Of a stretch of DNA of 64,000 bases, positions 27,023 to 35,585 are shown in pieces. How positions within the stretch are numbered: position 1 is the stretch's first letter; the number at the start of each line of letters is the position of its first letter. Made by a program: the position numbers and the translations under genes. This DNA comes from Clostridia bacterium (lineage in GTDB: Bacteria > Bacillota_A > Clostridia > Oscillospirales > Acutalibacteraceae). The stretch lies in NCBI GenBank assembly GCA_017397065.1, contig JAFQKE010000028.1, forward strand, positions 1 through 64,000, given 5' to 3'. The notes beneath the pieces were generated by a model. The model made no database searches. It had not been told where the DNA came from and saw nothing but the letters and a program-made list of their open reading frames with translations.

Positions 27023-27889
27023 CTAATACATACTTGCATTATTTAAAAGTAGCTCTGCCATTTTTTTATCATTGGATATGGCAGCTTTTAGCTCCTCCAA
27101 ACCGGCAAAGGCAGTTTCGCCCCTTATAAAATCCACAAGATGGATTCGGATTTTTTTCCTATATACATCGCTGGCAAAGCCTATTATATTGGTTTCACTT
27201 ATAACAAAATCGGTTTTAAAGGTTGGTCGAACACCTATATAAGTAACCGATTTATAAATCTCACCCCGAAATTCGGTAAAGCTTGCATACACACCAAATT
27301 TTGGAACAACAAGCTCGGTGGGATAGGCTATGTTTACGGTGGGAAAACCAATTGTTCTGCCACGCTCATCGCCGTGACGCACCTTACCCGCAAATGAAAA
27401 ATAATTATTTAGCATTGTATTTGCCTTTTTTATATCACCGGCGGAAATTGCCTCTCGTATTGCGGTGCTGGAAACGGGTTTTCCGTCCATTAAAACGGCA
27501 TCGGTGCATTTGTACTCAATACCTCTCGCTTCACAAAAATCATAAAGCGTTTTGGTATCGCCCTCAGCGCCCTTTCCAAAGCGAAAATCATAACCTGTAG
27601 CAATTATTTTCGGCGAATGTTTATCTACAACAAAGGAAAGAAAGTCGATAGGTGACATATCTTTAACCTTGTTAAAATCCATAACCTCTACCTTTGCACC
27701 AAGTACCTCCAACACACTTATTTTATCCTCGGGTGTCATAATGAGGTTTGATCTTTTATTGATTTTTGGGGGCGAATCAAAGGTTAAAACCAAGGGGGTG
27801 AGCCCTTTATTTAGTATGTTTTGGAGCACCGCTATATGCCCCGAATGAAGACCGTCAAAGGTGCCTAAAGCAACTGCATACTCGGGCAT
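27023..27889 (-). CDS. ribF: Bifunctional riboflavin kinase / FAD synthetase
   Basis: The 288-aa protein has an N-terminal nucleotidyltransferase domain (ALGTFDGLHSGH, about residues 7-18; SSTAIREAI) that makes FAD. A C-terminal flavokinase domain (GKVRHGDERGRTIGFPTVNI, about 170-190) phosphorylates riboflavin. It is slightly shorter than the usual 305-315 residues but has both domains. It follows truB as in most Firmicutes. Confidence 0.95.
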   Translation of the reverse strand: MPEYAVALGTFDGLHSGHIAVLQNILNKGLTPLVLTFDSPPKINKRSNLIMTPEDKISVLEVLGAKVEVMDFNKVKDMSPIDFLSFVVDKHSPKIIATGYDFRFGKGAEGDTKTLYDFCEARGIEYKCTDAVLMDGKPVSSTAIREAISAGDIKKANTMLNNYFSFAGKVRHGDERGRTIGFPTVNIAYPTELVVPKFGVYASFTEFRGEIYKSVTYIGVRPTFKTDFVISETNIIGFASDVYRKKIRIHLVDFIRGETAFAGLEELKAAISNDKKMAELLLNNASMY

Positions 27890-27929
27890 ATTGCTACTCC
27901 TTTCCTTTTGATATCAATTTGAAAATAAT

Positions 27930-28826
27930 CTACACATCGTCTGACGGATGATAGGTAAGACATTTGATTTTGAGGGCTGACTTTGCTGAATCTACCTCTC
28001 CGAGCCCCAAAAATCTTTCTTTGCATTTTACACGGTAGATCTCACCGTTTGAATATTCTTTTGAAAAATATAGTCTTTCAAGAGCAAGCTCACCGCCGTT
28101 CGAAAAGCGTTCGGCCTGCTTTAACGACACATTTATTTCGGGATAATATAAAACTGCAAGCTCGGGAGTTTTTATAAACTCATTTATATTTTCGGGGGTG
28201 AGGGAATCAAGCTCGACACACTCCTCGATTTTAAAGCCTGCTGTTTTGGTGCGCTGTAAAGCTGTTAGTACGGCCCCTGTACCCAAAGCCTTACCGATAT
28301 CGTCGGCAAGAGAGCGTATATAGGTGCCTTTTGAGCAGAGAACTCTTATTTTAAACTCATCATCGCTATAGCTTAAAAGCTCAAGCTCAAAAATCTTGAT
28401 TTTTCTGGGCTCACGCTCAATCTCTTTACCCTCACGAGCCAAATCGTAAAGGCGAACACCATCCTTTTTAAGGGCGGAATACATAGGCGGAACCTGAAGC
28501 TGCTCACCCAAAAAGCCGTTTAAAATCTCCAAAAGCTTTTCTCTGCTCACCGAACACTCCTTTTGCGAAATAACATTTCCGGTTATATCTAAAGTATCGG
28601 TTGTAATTCCAAGCTTTACAGTAGCTATATATTCTTTGTCAGCATCTAAAATATGACTGCAAAGAACGGTTGACCTGCCCACAAAAATGGGTAATACACC
28701 CGTTGCCATTGGGTCAAGGGTGCCGGTATGCCCTACTCTTTTTGTGTGCAACAGCCATTTTATTTTTGCAACAACGCCAAAGGAGGTAATATCCTTTGGT
28801 TTATTTATCAGTAAAAGTCCCTGCAA
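27930..28826 (-). CDS. truB: tRNA pseudouridine(55) synthase
   Basis: This enzyme of about 298 aa makes pseudouridine 55 in the T loop of tRNA. It begins LQGLLLINKPKDITS and carries the catalytic motif HTGTLDPMATGVLPI (Asp active site) and a C-terminal PUA-like region. An in-frame ATG lies at 28850, but AAAGGAGG sits just after it and six bases before a TTG at 28826, so TTG is the likely start. The order rbfA, nrnA, truB, ribF is conserved in Firmicutes. Confidence 0.94.
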   Translation of the reverse strand: MQGLLLINKPKDITSFGVVAKIKWLLHTKRVGHTGTLDPMATGVLPIFVGRSTVLCSHILDADKEYIATVKLGITTDTLDITGNVISQKECSVSREKLLEILNGFLGEQLQVPPMYSALKKDGVRLYDLAREGKEIEREPRKIKIFELELLSYSDDEFKIRVLCSKGTYIRSLADDIGKALGTGAVLTALQRTKTAGFKIEECVELDSLTPENINEFIKTPELAVLYYPEINVSLKQAERFSNGGELALERLYFSKEYSNGEIYRVKCKERFLGLGEVDSAKSALKIKCLTYHPSDDV

Positions 28827-28867
28827 GATTTTCCTCCTTTGCCAAAACATCTATACTTGAATCAGGT

Positions 28868-28915
28868 TTTGAAAGACATTTTTCGCTCTATTTTGTTAAA
28901 ATACTCGTAAATCCA
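28868..28915. repeat. Short intergenic repeat, copy B
   Basis: This copy reads GAAAGACATTTTTCGCTCTA followed by TTTTGTTAAAATACTCGTAAATCC and matches copy A at 26974-27021 at most positions. Confidence 0.6.
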
Positions 28916-28929
28916 TCATATTAAATGGA

Positions 28930-28976
28930 TATGAACCAAAAAATGCCTAGAAATTACCCTTTAAGGCTGGTTCAAA
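28930..28976 (-). terminator. Weak hairpin after nrnA
   Basis: TGAACC ... GGTTCA (6 bp) encloses GCCT ... AGGC and a minus-strand T-run (ATTTTTT). It is only a weak terminator candidate and partly overlaps the nrnA stop. Confidence 0.35.
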
Positions 28977-29955
28977 TACAGCAGCTTTGGCAAACTGCCT
29001 TTACGTGCTTTAACATTTCGGCCTTTGCCTGCTCGGCTGAATACTCAGCCCCAAGCTGACAACCGGCTGCTCTGATATGACCGCCGCCACCCACACGCTT
29101 GCAGATTTCAGATGCATCAACGGGCGGATAGGTGCGAACCGAAATTTTAAATCCGCCTTCCGCTCTCTCCCTGAGGGTAACTCCTACTATAACTCCCTCA
29201 ATACTGCGGGAAATTGAGGTAATGCCCTCCAAATCCTCATCCTTACAGCCTGTTTTCTCATACATTTCACGTGTTACGGTTATAATGGCACAGGTGTCAT
29301 TAAAATGGAACTCCATAGCCTCTAATGCCATACGCTCCAATTCAACACGAATACGACTTTTTGTTTCAAACATTATTCTATTGATTTCGGCTGTATCAAT
29401 ACCAAGCTCCATTAAATCGGCACCGATGCGGAGCGTTTTAGAGGTGGTGTTGGAAAATCTGAAGCAACCGGTATCGGTTGAGATGCCTGTATAAAGGGCG
29501 AGCGCCATATTTTCGTTCACCGGAATTGACAGCTCTTTTGCCAAATCAAAAATACATTCACAGTTTGCGGCGGCCTCGCTATCGAGATAGGTGGATTTTG
29601 CATAACCGATGTTTGAAACGTGATGGTCAATGCAAAGCTCTACCCTGTCGGCGTAATCCTTTTCCAGCTTGCCAAGGAGCTTTACGTCGGCAACATCTAC
29701 TGCCACCACCGTTACGTCCTGCTTAAAATCAGCATTCTGTGGTGCAAATTTTGTAAAATATGAATATTTTTCAGGGATTTCATCTGAACAGATTACGGTT
29801 GATTTCTTGCCCATTTTTTCTAAAAGCATAGCAAGTCCAAAGCCCGAACCCAGAGTATCGCCATCGGGATTCTGATGGGTTAAAATAACAAAGTTATCTC
29901 TTTGCTTTAAAAAATCCGCCGCATCTTTTAAGGTTATAAAACAGTTTTTATCCAA
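28972..29955 (-). CDS. nrnA: DHH-family oligoribonuclease / pAp phosphatase NrnA
   Basis: The protein, about 327 aa, has an N-terminal DHH phosphoesterase domain with THQNPDGDTLGSG and DHHVSN and a C-terminal DHHA1 domain with GGGGHIRAAGC. NrnA degrades short RNAs and 3'-phosphoadenosine 5'-phosphate. Candidate starts: ATG 29970 lies within the rbfA end and provides the AGGAGA itself; TTG 29955 has AGGAGA eight bases upstream and follows the rbfA stop directly, so it is preferred. The location between rbfA and truB is conserved. Confidence 0.93.
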   Translation of the reverse strand: MDKNCFITLKDAADFLKQRDNFVILTHQNPDGDTLGSGFGLAMLLEKMGKKSTVICSDEIPEKYSYFTKFAPQNADFKQDVTVVAVDVADVKLLGKLEKDYADRVELCIDHHVSNIGYAKSTYLDSEAAANCECIFDLAKELSIPVNENMALALYTGISTDTGCFRFSNTTSKTLRIGADLMELGIDTAEINRIMFETKSRIRVELERMALEAMEFHFNDTCAIITVTREMYEKTGCKDEDLEGITSISRSIEGVIVGVTLRERAEGGFKISVRTYPPVDASEICKRVGGGGHIRAAGCQLGAEYSAEQAKAEMLKHVKAVCQSCCI

Positions 29956-29956
29956 A

Positions 29957-30328
29957 CTAATTCTCCTCATCAGAAGGATTATTTTCTCCTTTATCAAAGC
30001 CTTCGATTATATTCATAATCTCGGCGCTTTTTATTATGGAATCATCGGCAATAAAGCGAAGCTCAGGCACCTTGCGAAGTCTTAAACGACTGCCGAGCTC
30101 ACGGCGAAGATAACCGGCCGCACTTTTAAGTCCCTTAACCGAATTTACGGTAGCTTCATATCCATCAATAGCACTGACATAAACGGTGGCATAGGATAAA
30201 TCTCCCGAAACATCCACCTTTACAATGCCTATGAGGGGGCTGACACGAGGGTCTTTAACCTCACGCATCAGCTCGGATAAGGCTAACTGAATATCGGAAG
30301 TGATTCTTCCGTGTTTAAATCCTGCCAT
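29957..30328 (-). CDS. rbfA: 30S ribosome-binding factor A
   Basis: The 123-aa KH-fold protein assists 16S rRNA maturation of the small subunit. It shows RITSDIQLALSELMREVKDPR and RLRKVPELRFIADDS, both typical. It follows infB by two bases. The length is normal for the family. Confidence 0.96.
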   Translation of the reverse strand: MAGFKHGRITSDIQLALSELMREVKDPRVSPLIGIVKVDVSGDLSYATVYVSAIDGYEATVNSVKGLKSAAGYLRRELGSRLRLRKVPELRFIADDSIIKSAEIMNIIEGFDKGENNPSDEEN

Positions 30329-30330
30329 AA

Positions 30331-32973
30331 CTAATCTCTGTACTCCTCTATAATAAAGGCCTCAAATACGTCGCCCTCTTTAACATCACCGTATTTTTCC
30401 AAGGTGATACCGCACTCATAGCCCTGTGCAACCTCTTTAACGTCATCCTTAAAGCGGCGGAGCGAAGCGATTTTATCCTCAGCCAATACAATGCCGTCAC
30501 GAACAACACGAATCTGTGCGTTACGTGTAACCTTACCATCGGTGATATAGCAACCTGCAACGGTACCGATGCTGGAAATTTTATAGGTGTTACGAACCTC
30601 AATCTGACCGAGCTGTACCTCACGGAATTTAGGTGCGAGCATACCCTTCATAGCGGCGGTGATTTCTTCAATACAATCATAAATAACACGATAGGTACGA
30701 ATATCTACACCGTCACGCTCGGCGGTTTCCTTAGCAACCGAGTCGGGACGAACGTTAAAGCCTACAATAATTGCACCTGATGTGCCTGCAAGCATAACAT
30801 CCGACTCATTGATAGCACCAACGCCGCCGTGGATAACCTTAACACGAACTTCCTCGTTACTGATTTTTTCCAAGCTTTCACGAACGGCCTCAACAGAGCC
30901 CTGAACATCAGCCTTAACAATAACGTTAAGCTCTTTCATATCGCCATCTTCAAGATGTGAGAAGAGGTTATCAAGTGTAACCTTTTGTGCGGCACTGAAC
31001 TGTGCCTCTTTAGCCTTTTGCTTTCTCTGCTCAACAAGCTGACGAGCCAAACGCTCATCCGAAACGGCATCAAAATCGTCACCTGCTGAGGGAACCTCTG
31101 CAAGACCTGTGATTTCTACAGGAACAGAGGGGCCTGCTGTTTTAAGGGTCTGACCCTTTTCATTGGTCATAATACGAACCCTACCAACCGACGTACCGGC
31201 AACTATAATATCGCCCTGATTAAGTGTACCGTTTTGTACCAAAAGGGTTGCAACAGGGCCACGACCCTTATCGAGTCTTGCCTCGATAACAACACCCTTT
31301 GCTCGACGGTCGGGGTTAGCTTTAAGCTCGGCCATTTCAGCAACGAGCAAAATATTTTCTAAAAGCACATCAATACCCATATGAGTATGTGCAGAAACGG
31401 GAACGCAGATAATATCTCCGCCCCACTCCTCGGGAACGAGAGAGTGCTCGGTAAGCTGCTGCTTAACACGGTCGGGATTAGCCTCGGGCTTATCCATTTT
31501 GTTAATCGCAACAATTATTTGAACATTTGCGGCCTTTGCGTGATTTATGGCCTCAATTGTCTGGGGCATAATACCGTCATCAGCGGCAACAACCAAAACA
31601 GCGATATCGGTAGACATTGCACCACGCTGACGCATAGAGGTGAAAGCGGCGTGACCGGGAGTATCAAGGAAGGTGATGTTATGACCCTCATGATTTACTC
31701 GATAAGCACCGATGTGCTGTGTAATACCGCCGGCCTCTGTAGAGGTTACCTTTGCGTTACGGATAGCATCCAAAAGGGAGGTTTTTCCGTGGTCAACGTG
31801 ACCCATAACAACAACGATAGGATCTCTTTCCTTAAGGCTCTCTGCGGTATCCTCGGTGTCGTCCATAATTCTTTCCTCAATGGTAACAACAACCGCTTTT
31901 TTAATTTTGCATCCGAGCTCTAAAACAACAATTTCTGCTGTATCATAGTCGATTGTTTGTGAAACAGATGCCATAACGCCAAGCTTCATTAACACCTTTA
32001 TAACCTCAGCGGCGGTCTTTTTAAGACCTGCGGCAAGCTCACCAACGGTGATTTCATCGCCAACCGTAACGGTAACGGGCGTCTTTTTAATCTTTTCGAG
32101 CTGCATACGGCGAATACGATCTGCCTCGGTTTCACGCTTTGCATTCTGCGGACGCTTCTGGTCACGGGATTTCTGCTTAATTTTTTGCTTACGCTGCATA
32201 TTATCCTTCATAGTGTTTGCAGGTGCAATGTTTTCATATTTCTCGTTGTATTTTTCAATATCAACATTGTTAGCTCTGGTATCTACACGACGGATTTCCT
32301 GAGGGCCACGCTTGGGTGCGGGTCCGCCTGCTTTTTCCTTTTTGGGTTGGGGCGGAATGATAATGGGATCGCCCTTAACCTCCGTTTTTTTGTTTTCAAC
32401 CTTTTTAGACTCAGGTTTTTTAGCTTCGGGCTTTTTAGCTTCAGGCTTTTTATCGGTAGCCTTATTAAGGTCTGCAGGTTTTTGCTCTGCCTTTTTCTCA
32501 GGCTTAACCTCAACCTTTTTGTTAAGCTTTTCGGGAACGGACTTTGCCTGCTCCTTTGCCTGCTCCTTTGACTGCTCCTTTGCCTTTTCAGCAGGCTTTT
32601 GTTTTTTAGGTGCCTGCTCTTTTTTCTCCTCTGCGGGAGCGGCTTCAACCTTAGGCTCTGCCTTTGCGGCTTCGGCAGCACGTTTTTTGCGCTCGGCGGC
32701 TGCCTCTTTTTTAATCTGCTCCAGCTTATCCATCTCTGCCTTGGCGGCATTTTTAGCCTTTTCTCTTGCCTCGTTGCCGGCGGCAAAATAAGCATCAAAG
32801 CTAGTTACAGAATTATCAACGGTCATTTTATTAAATATATAATCAAGCTCATTTTCCTCAAGTGCATTAGAGCTTTTTTTGGCTTCACCGCCCAAGGGTG
32901 CTAAAATTGCGCTAATTTCCTTGGAAGATACACCAAAATCTTTTGCTAAATCACTAACTTTATATTTACTCAT
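30331..32973 (-). CDS. infB: Translation initiation factor IF-2
   Basis: The 880-aa GTPase places initiator tRNA on the ribosome. It has an N-terminal IF2_N domain ([16 protein letters not shown]), a long Lys/Ala/Glu/Pro linker (about 80-290) and a second IF2_N domain. The G domain follows with [22 protein letters not shown] and NKMD, then domains II-IV. The ATG at 32973 overlaps the ylxQ stop (TGATG) and has GGAGG nine bases before it; an adjoining TTG is in frame. The length is typical for Clostridia. Confidence 0.97.
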   Translation of the reverse strand: MSKYKVSDLAKDFGVSSKEISAILAPLGGEAKKSSNALEENELDYIFNKMTVDNSVTSFDAYFAAGNEAREKAKNAAKAEMDKLEQIKKEAAAERKKRAAEAAKAEPKVEAAPAEEKKEQAPKKQKPAEKAKEQSKEQAKEQAKSVPEKLNKKVEVKPEKKAEQKPADLNKATDKKPEAKKPEAKKPESKKVENKKTEVKGDPIIIPPQPKKEKAGGPAPKRGPQEIRRVDTRANNVDIEKYNEKYENIAPANTMKDNMQRKQKIKQKSRDQKRPQNAKRETEADRIRRMQLEKIKKTPVTVTVGDEITVGELAAGLKKTAAEVIKVLMKLGVMASVSQTIDYDTAEIVVLELGCKIKKAVVVTIEERIMDDTEDTAESLKERDPIVVVMGHVDHGKTSLLDAIRNAKVTSTEAGGITQHIGAYRVNHEGHNITFLDTPGHAAFTSMRQRGAMSTDIAVLVVAADDGIMPQTIEAINHAKAANVQIIVAINKMDKPEANPDRVKQQLTEHSLVPEEWGGDIICVPVSAHTHMGIDVLLENILLVAEMAELKANPDRRAKGVVIEARLDKGRGPVATLLVQNGTLNQGDIIVAGTSVGRVRIMTNEKGQTLKTAGPSVPVEITGLAEVPSAGDDFDAVSDERLARQLVEQRKQKAKEAQFSAAQKVTLDNLFSHLEDGDMKELNVIVKADVQGSVEAVRESLEKISNEEVRVKVIHGGVGAINESDVMLAGTSGAIIVGFNVRPDSVAKETAERDGVDIRTYRVIYDCIEEITAAMKGMLAPKFREVQLGQIEVRNTYKISSIGTVAGCYITDGKVTRNAQIRVVRDGIVLAEDKIASLRRFKDDVKEVAQGYECGITLEKYGDVKEGDVFEAFIIEEYRD

Positions 32974-33278
32974 CAATCGTTTCCTCCTTGCAAAATCGCT
33001 TTACTAAAGCCTTCATCGGTTGTGGCAAGCACGCCTGCGGTTGTTTTTGTAGCGTGAGCAACGGTTTCTCTGTCAAACTGAAGTCTTATAAAAACCGCCC
33101 TGCCACCACTTGCATGGTATTTAAGCTCTTTTTCGGTTTTTGGCGAAATATCATTACTTAGCATAACCAGACAGGTTGCACCTTTTTTTATAAGCTCGGT
33201 AACATTTTGAGTACCGGCCACAAGCTTACCTGCTTTTCTGCAAAAACCTAAAAGAGTGAGTATTTTATCCTCAGTCAA
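32973..33278 (-). CDS. ylxQ: L7Ae-like RNA-binding protein YlxQ
   Basis: The 101-aa protein is a ribosomal L7Ae/L30e-fold protein: [27 protein letters not shown] near the N-terminus. The start is TTG at 33278, inside the ylxR end (eight-base overlap), with GGAG upstream. The frame stays open to 33443, but that extension lies wholly in the ylxR coding region and is a shadow. Its place between ylxR and infB is conserved in Firmicutes. The RNA target is unknown. Confidence 0.88.
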   Translation of the reverse strand: MTEDKILTLLGFCRKAGKLVAGTQNVTELIKKGATCLVMLSNDISPKTEKELKYHASGGRAVFIRLQFDRETVAHATKTTAGVLATTDEGFSKAILQGGND

Positions 33279-33540
33279 GCCTCTCCAACTCCTTTTTAAG
33301 GGACTGATAAACCTCGTTTGGAATGGCCATAGAAAAGGTGCGTTCCAATCTTTTGGTTTTAACGGCCTTTTCAAAGCAATCTGCTTTTTTGCAGATATAT
33401 GCGCCACGACCGTTTTTCTTACCCCAGAAATCGAGTGAAACATCGCCCTCGGGAGATTTAACCACCCTGAGCAGTTCTGCTTTGGGTTTCATTTCATTGC
33501 AGCCAAGGCACATTCTGAGTGGTATTTTTTTAGGCTTCAT
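33271..33540 (-). CDS. ylxR: YlxR family nucleic-acid-binding protein (DUF448)
   Basis: The 89-aa protein has the family motif PLRMCLGCNEMKPKAELLRVV and GRGAYICKKADCFEKA. It forms a compact RNA-binding-like fold. It is encoded between nusA and ylxQ as usual. Some members regulate transcription or RNase P in other bacteria; the role here is not known. Confidence 0.92.
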   Translation of the reverse strand: MKPKKIPLRMCLGCNEMKPKAELLRVVKSPEGDVSLDFWGKKNGRGAYICKKADCFEKAVKTKRLERTFSMAIPNEVYQSLKKELERLD

Positions 33541-33588
33541 AGGGTCACATTCCTTTTATCAATAAAATAGATTTTTGACGACGGATTT

Positions 33589-34659
33589 TTATTCTTCCTC
33601 ATCCTCACCATAATAGCCGCTTTCAGGGCGGATATCAATCTTCCAGCCTGTAAGACGTGCGGCAAGGCGAACGTTCTGACCCTTATTACCTATTGCAAGG
33701 GATAACTGCGAATCGGGAACTGTTGCACGACAGGCTTTGGGTTCCTCGCTTAAAATTTCTACCGAAACTACCTTTGCAGGAGAAAGTGCCTCTGAAACAA
33801 ATGCAACGGGATCTTCAGAATACTTAACAATCTCAATTTTTTCGCCTGCAAGCTCTTCAACGATTTTATTTACACGAACGCCACGCTGACCTATGCAAGC
33901 GCCAACTGCGTCAATCTCTTCATTAGCGCTGTAAACGGCAAGCTTACTTTTTGAACCGGCCTGACGGGAAACTGCCTTGATTTCAATAGTACCATCAAAA
34001 ATCTCGGGAACCTCCATCTCAAAAAGGCGTTTAACAAGGCCGGGATGGGTTCTGGAAATTATAGCCTTGGGGCCTTTTTCAGAATCCTTAACGTCTACAA
34101 CATATACCTTAACGTGGTCGCCCTCATGAAGAACCTCATCGGGAACCTGCTCGCTCTTAAGGAGGATTGCCTCGCCTCTACCTATGTTGATGGTAGCGTT
34201 GCCGGTTTTAGGGTCGATACGCTCAACGGTGGCAGTAACAAGCTCACGGTTACGGCTTTGGAAATCTGCAAGGGTCTGACCCTTTTCGGCCTCTTTAATA
34301 CCCTGACGAATAACGTGCTTACAGGTCTGAGCCATAATTCTGCCAAAATTCTTGGTATCAAGAACAATATCAATATGACCGCCAACAACGGCATTCTTTC
34401 TGTGGATTCTTGCCTGCTCCAATGTGAGCTGGGAGTAGCTGTCCTCTACCTCCTCAACAACCTCTTTGCGAACATAAACCTTCATCTTTTGCTTTTCCAT
34501 ATCAATATCACAGAAAACAATTTCTCTTCCGCCGTATTCCTTTTTAACTGCGGTTACAATAGCGTTTTCAATTTTTTCTGCAAGATACTCTGCGCTGATT
34601 CCTTTTTCCTGCTCCATAAGTGCAAGTGCTGCAAAAAATTCCTTATTAGACTTACTCAT
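33589..34659 (-). CDS. nusA: Transcription termination/antitermination factor NusA
   Basis: The 356-aa protein has an N-terminal RNA polymerase-binding domain (1-125), an S1 domain (about 130-200) and two KH domains (IGQRGVRVNKIVEELAGEKI; IGNKGQNVRLAARLTGWKID). It ends in an acidic tail and lacks the C-terminal acidic repeats of proteobacterial NusA, as in Firmicutes. It follows rimP by 30 bases. Confidence 0.97.
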   Translation of the reverse strand: MSKSNKEFFAALALMEQEKGISAEYLAEKIENAIVTAVKKEYGGREIVFCDIDMEKQKMKVYVRKEVVEEVEDSYSQLTLEQARIHRKNAVVGGHIDIVLDTKNFGRIMAQTCKHVIRQGIKEAEKGQTLADFQSRNRELVTATVERIDPKTGNATINIGRGEAILLKSEQVPDEVLHEGDHVKVYVVDVKDSEKGPKAIISRTHPGLVKRLFEMEVPEIFDGTIEIKAVSRQAGSKSKLAVYSANEEIDAVGACIGQRGVRVNKIVEELAGEKIEIVKYSEDPVAFVSEALSPAKVVSVEILSEEPKACRATVPDSQLSLAIGNKGQNVRLAARLTGWKIDIRPESGYYGEDEEE

Positions 34660-34689
34660 TTTTTATTTTGACCTCCAAAGTTTTTTATA

Positions 34690-35151
34690 CTAATCTAAAT
34701 CACATAGTGTTGCCTTTGCAACTGCCGACAAGGGATACTCTTTAAGCTCCCCATCCACCGTTAAGGCTACCGTATTATCCTCAAAGGATTTTAGAATGCC
34801 TTTAACCGATTTCAAGCCGTTTTCTGCCTTATAAAGCGTGAGGGAAATCTCACTGCCCACAAAGGCTAAAAAATGCTCCGGTTCTTTAAGCTCACGTTCC
34901 AGTCCGGGGGAGCAAACCTCTAAATAATAGGAAACGCTTATGGGATCTGCCTCATCCAAAACGGGATCTACTGCATGAGAAACATCTGTGCAGTCATCAA
35001 TGGTAACGCCGCCCTCTTTATCAATAAAAATGCGAAGATACCACGACGCCCCCTCCTTAACAAAGCGGACGTCCCAAAGGGTAAGCCCTAGCTGCTCCAC
35101 ATACGGCCGCACAAGGTCTGCCACCAGCTTTGCGGTGTGATTACCTGCCAA
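34690..35151 (-). CDS. rimP: Ribosome maturation factor RimP
   Basis: The protein of about 153 aa helps 30S assembly. It shows VADLVRPYVEQLGLTLWDVRF, YLRIFIDKEGGVTIDDC and YLEVCSPGLERELKEPEHF. The frame is open to 35265, but the -10 box of the operon promoter lies at 35254-35259, so the long form cannot be translated from this transcript. TTG at 35151 with GAAAGG upstream fits the family N-terminus. Confidence 0.92.
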   Translation of the reverse strand: MAGNHTAKLVADLVRPYVEQLGLTLWDVRFVKEGASWYLRIFIDKEGGVTIDDCTDVSHAVDPVLDEADPISVSYYLEVCSPGLERELKEPEHFLAFVGSEISLTLYKAENGLKSVKGILKSFEDNTVALTVDGELKEYPLSAVAKATLCDLD

Positions 35152-35197
35152 TGCACACAACACCTTTCTGTTAGTAGGATTTTTAAATAAAGTCGTG

Positions 35198-35229
35198 ACA
35201 AAAAGTAGAGAGCGGGTTGCCCCACTCTC
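35198..35229 (-). promoter_or_regulatory. Attenuator-like hairpin in the rimP leader
   Basis: On the minus strand GAGAGTGGG pairs with CCCGCTCTC (one G-T pair) across a GCAA tetraloop. TACTTTTTGT follows. It lies within the roughly 95-nt leader between promoter and rimP start and looks like an intrinsic terminator with a short U-run. Confidence 0.6.
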
Positions 35230-35253
35230 CTTTCTAACACATCTACATTCAGT

Positions 35254-35282
35254 ATTATACCACAAGTAAACAAAAAAATCAA
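35254..35282 (-). promoter_or_regulatory. Promoter of the rimP-nusA-infB operon
   Basis: On the minus strand TTGATT (35277-35282) and TATAAT (35254-35259) are 17 bases apart. Transcription is expected to start near 35247. Confidence 0.78.
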
Positions 35283-35316
35283 TAGTTTTTTCGAATAAGT
35301 TTTAATCAATTAAAAA

Positions 35317-35344
35317 GTAGGGGATGGCGCCCACGACATCCCTA
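35317..35344 (+). repeat. GTAG-headed hairpin repeat, copy R3
   Basis: GTAG is followed by stem GGGATG (35321-35326), loop GCGCCCACGA and stem CATCCC (35337-35342). The 28 bases recur exactly, inverted, at 62305-62332. Confidence 0.85.
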
Positions 35345-35375
35345 AAAGAATTTGCACAAATTATAGTTTAAATTA

Positions 35376-35512
35376 GCCTTCCCCTTGATGGGGAAGGTGG
35401 CGTTCGTGCGGCGAAAAGCCGTGCGAATGACGGATGAGGTGAAAGGAAAATTGGCACAAACTACACCTCATCCACCGCTAAAGCGGTCCCCCTTCCCCAT
35501 CAAGGGGAAGGC
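35376..35512. mobile_element. MITE-like element with 22-bp perfect terminal inverted repeats
   Basis: The left end GCCTTCCCCTTGATGGGGAAGG (35376-35397; each arm itself a short palindrome) is the exact reverse complement of 35491-35512. The 137-bp element holds further inner inverted repeats (GGATGAGGTG / CACCTCATCC) and no ORF. Its right end also matches about 9010-9038 closely. Such non-autonomous elements are common in gut Clostridia; no transposase is in the window. Confidence 0.75.
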
Positions 35513-35524
35513 TTATAAACTACA

Positions 35525-35577
35525 ATTTATATAACAACAAGCGGTATAGCGTAAGAATAGCTATACCGCTTGTTTGA
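35525..35577. terminator. Terminator downstream of leuS
   Basis: A 14-bp inverted repeat CAAGCGGTATAGC / GCTATACCGCTTG with a nine-base loop lies directly after the leuS stop. The T-run is better on the plus strand (TTTGATTTTT) than on the minus strand, so efficiency for leuS is uncertain. Confidence 0.75.
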
Positions 35578-35585
35578 TTTTTCTT

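Noticed and set aside
31381..31923. 180-codon plus-strand ORF opposite infB
   Set aside because: It lies wholly antisense to the conserved G-domain part of infB and has no family resemblance or ribosome site.
32283..32798. Lys/Arg-rich minus-strand ORF over the infB linker, and plus-strand ORFs there
   Set aside because: They are frame shadows of the low-complexity Lys/Ala/Glu linker.
33279..33443. N-terminal extension of ylxQ to 33443
   Set aside because: It lies within ylxR in another frame; the L7Ae domain begins right at the TTG of 33278.
35152..35265. N-terminal extension of rimP to 35265
   Set aside because: It covers the -10 box and the leader hairpin and does not match the family N-terminus.
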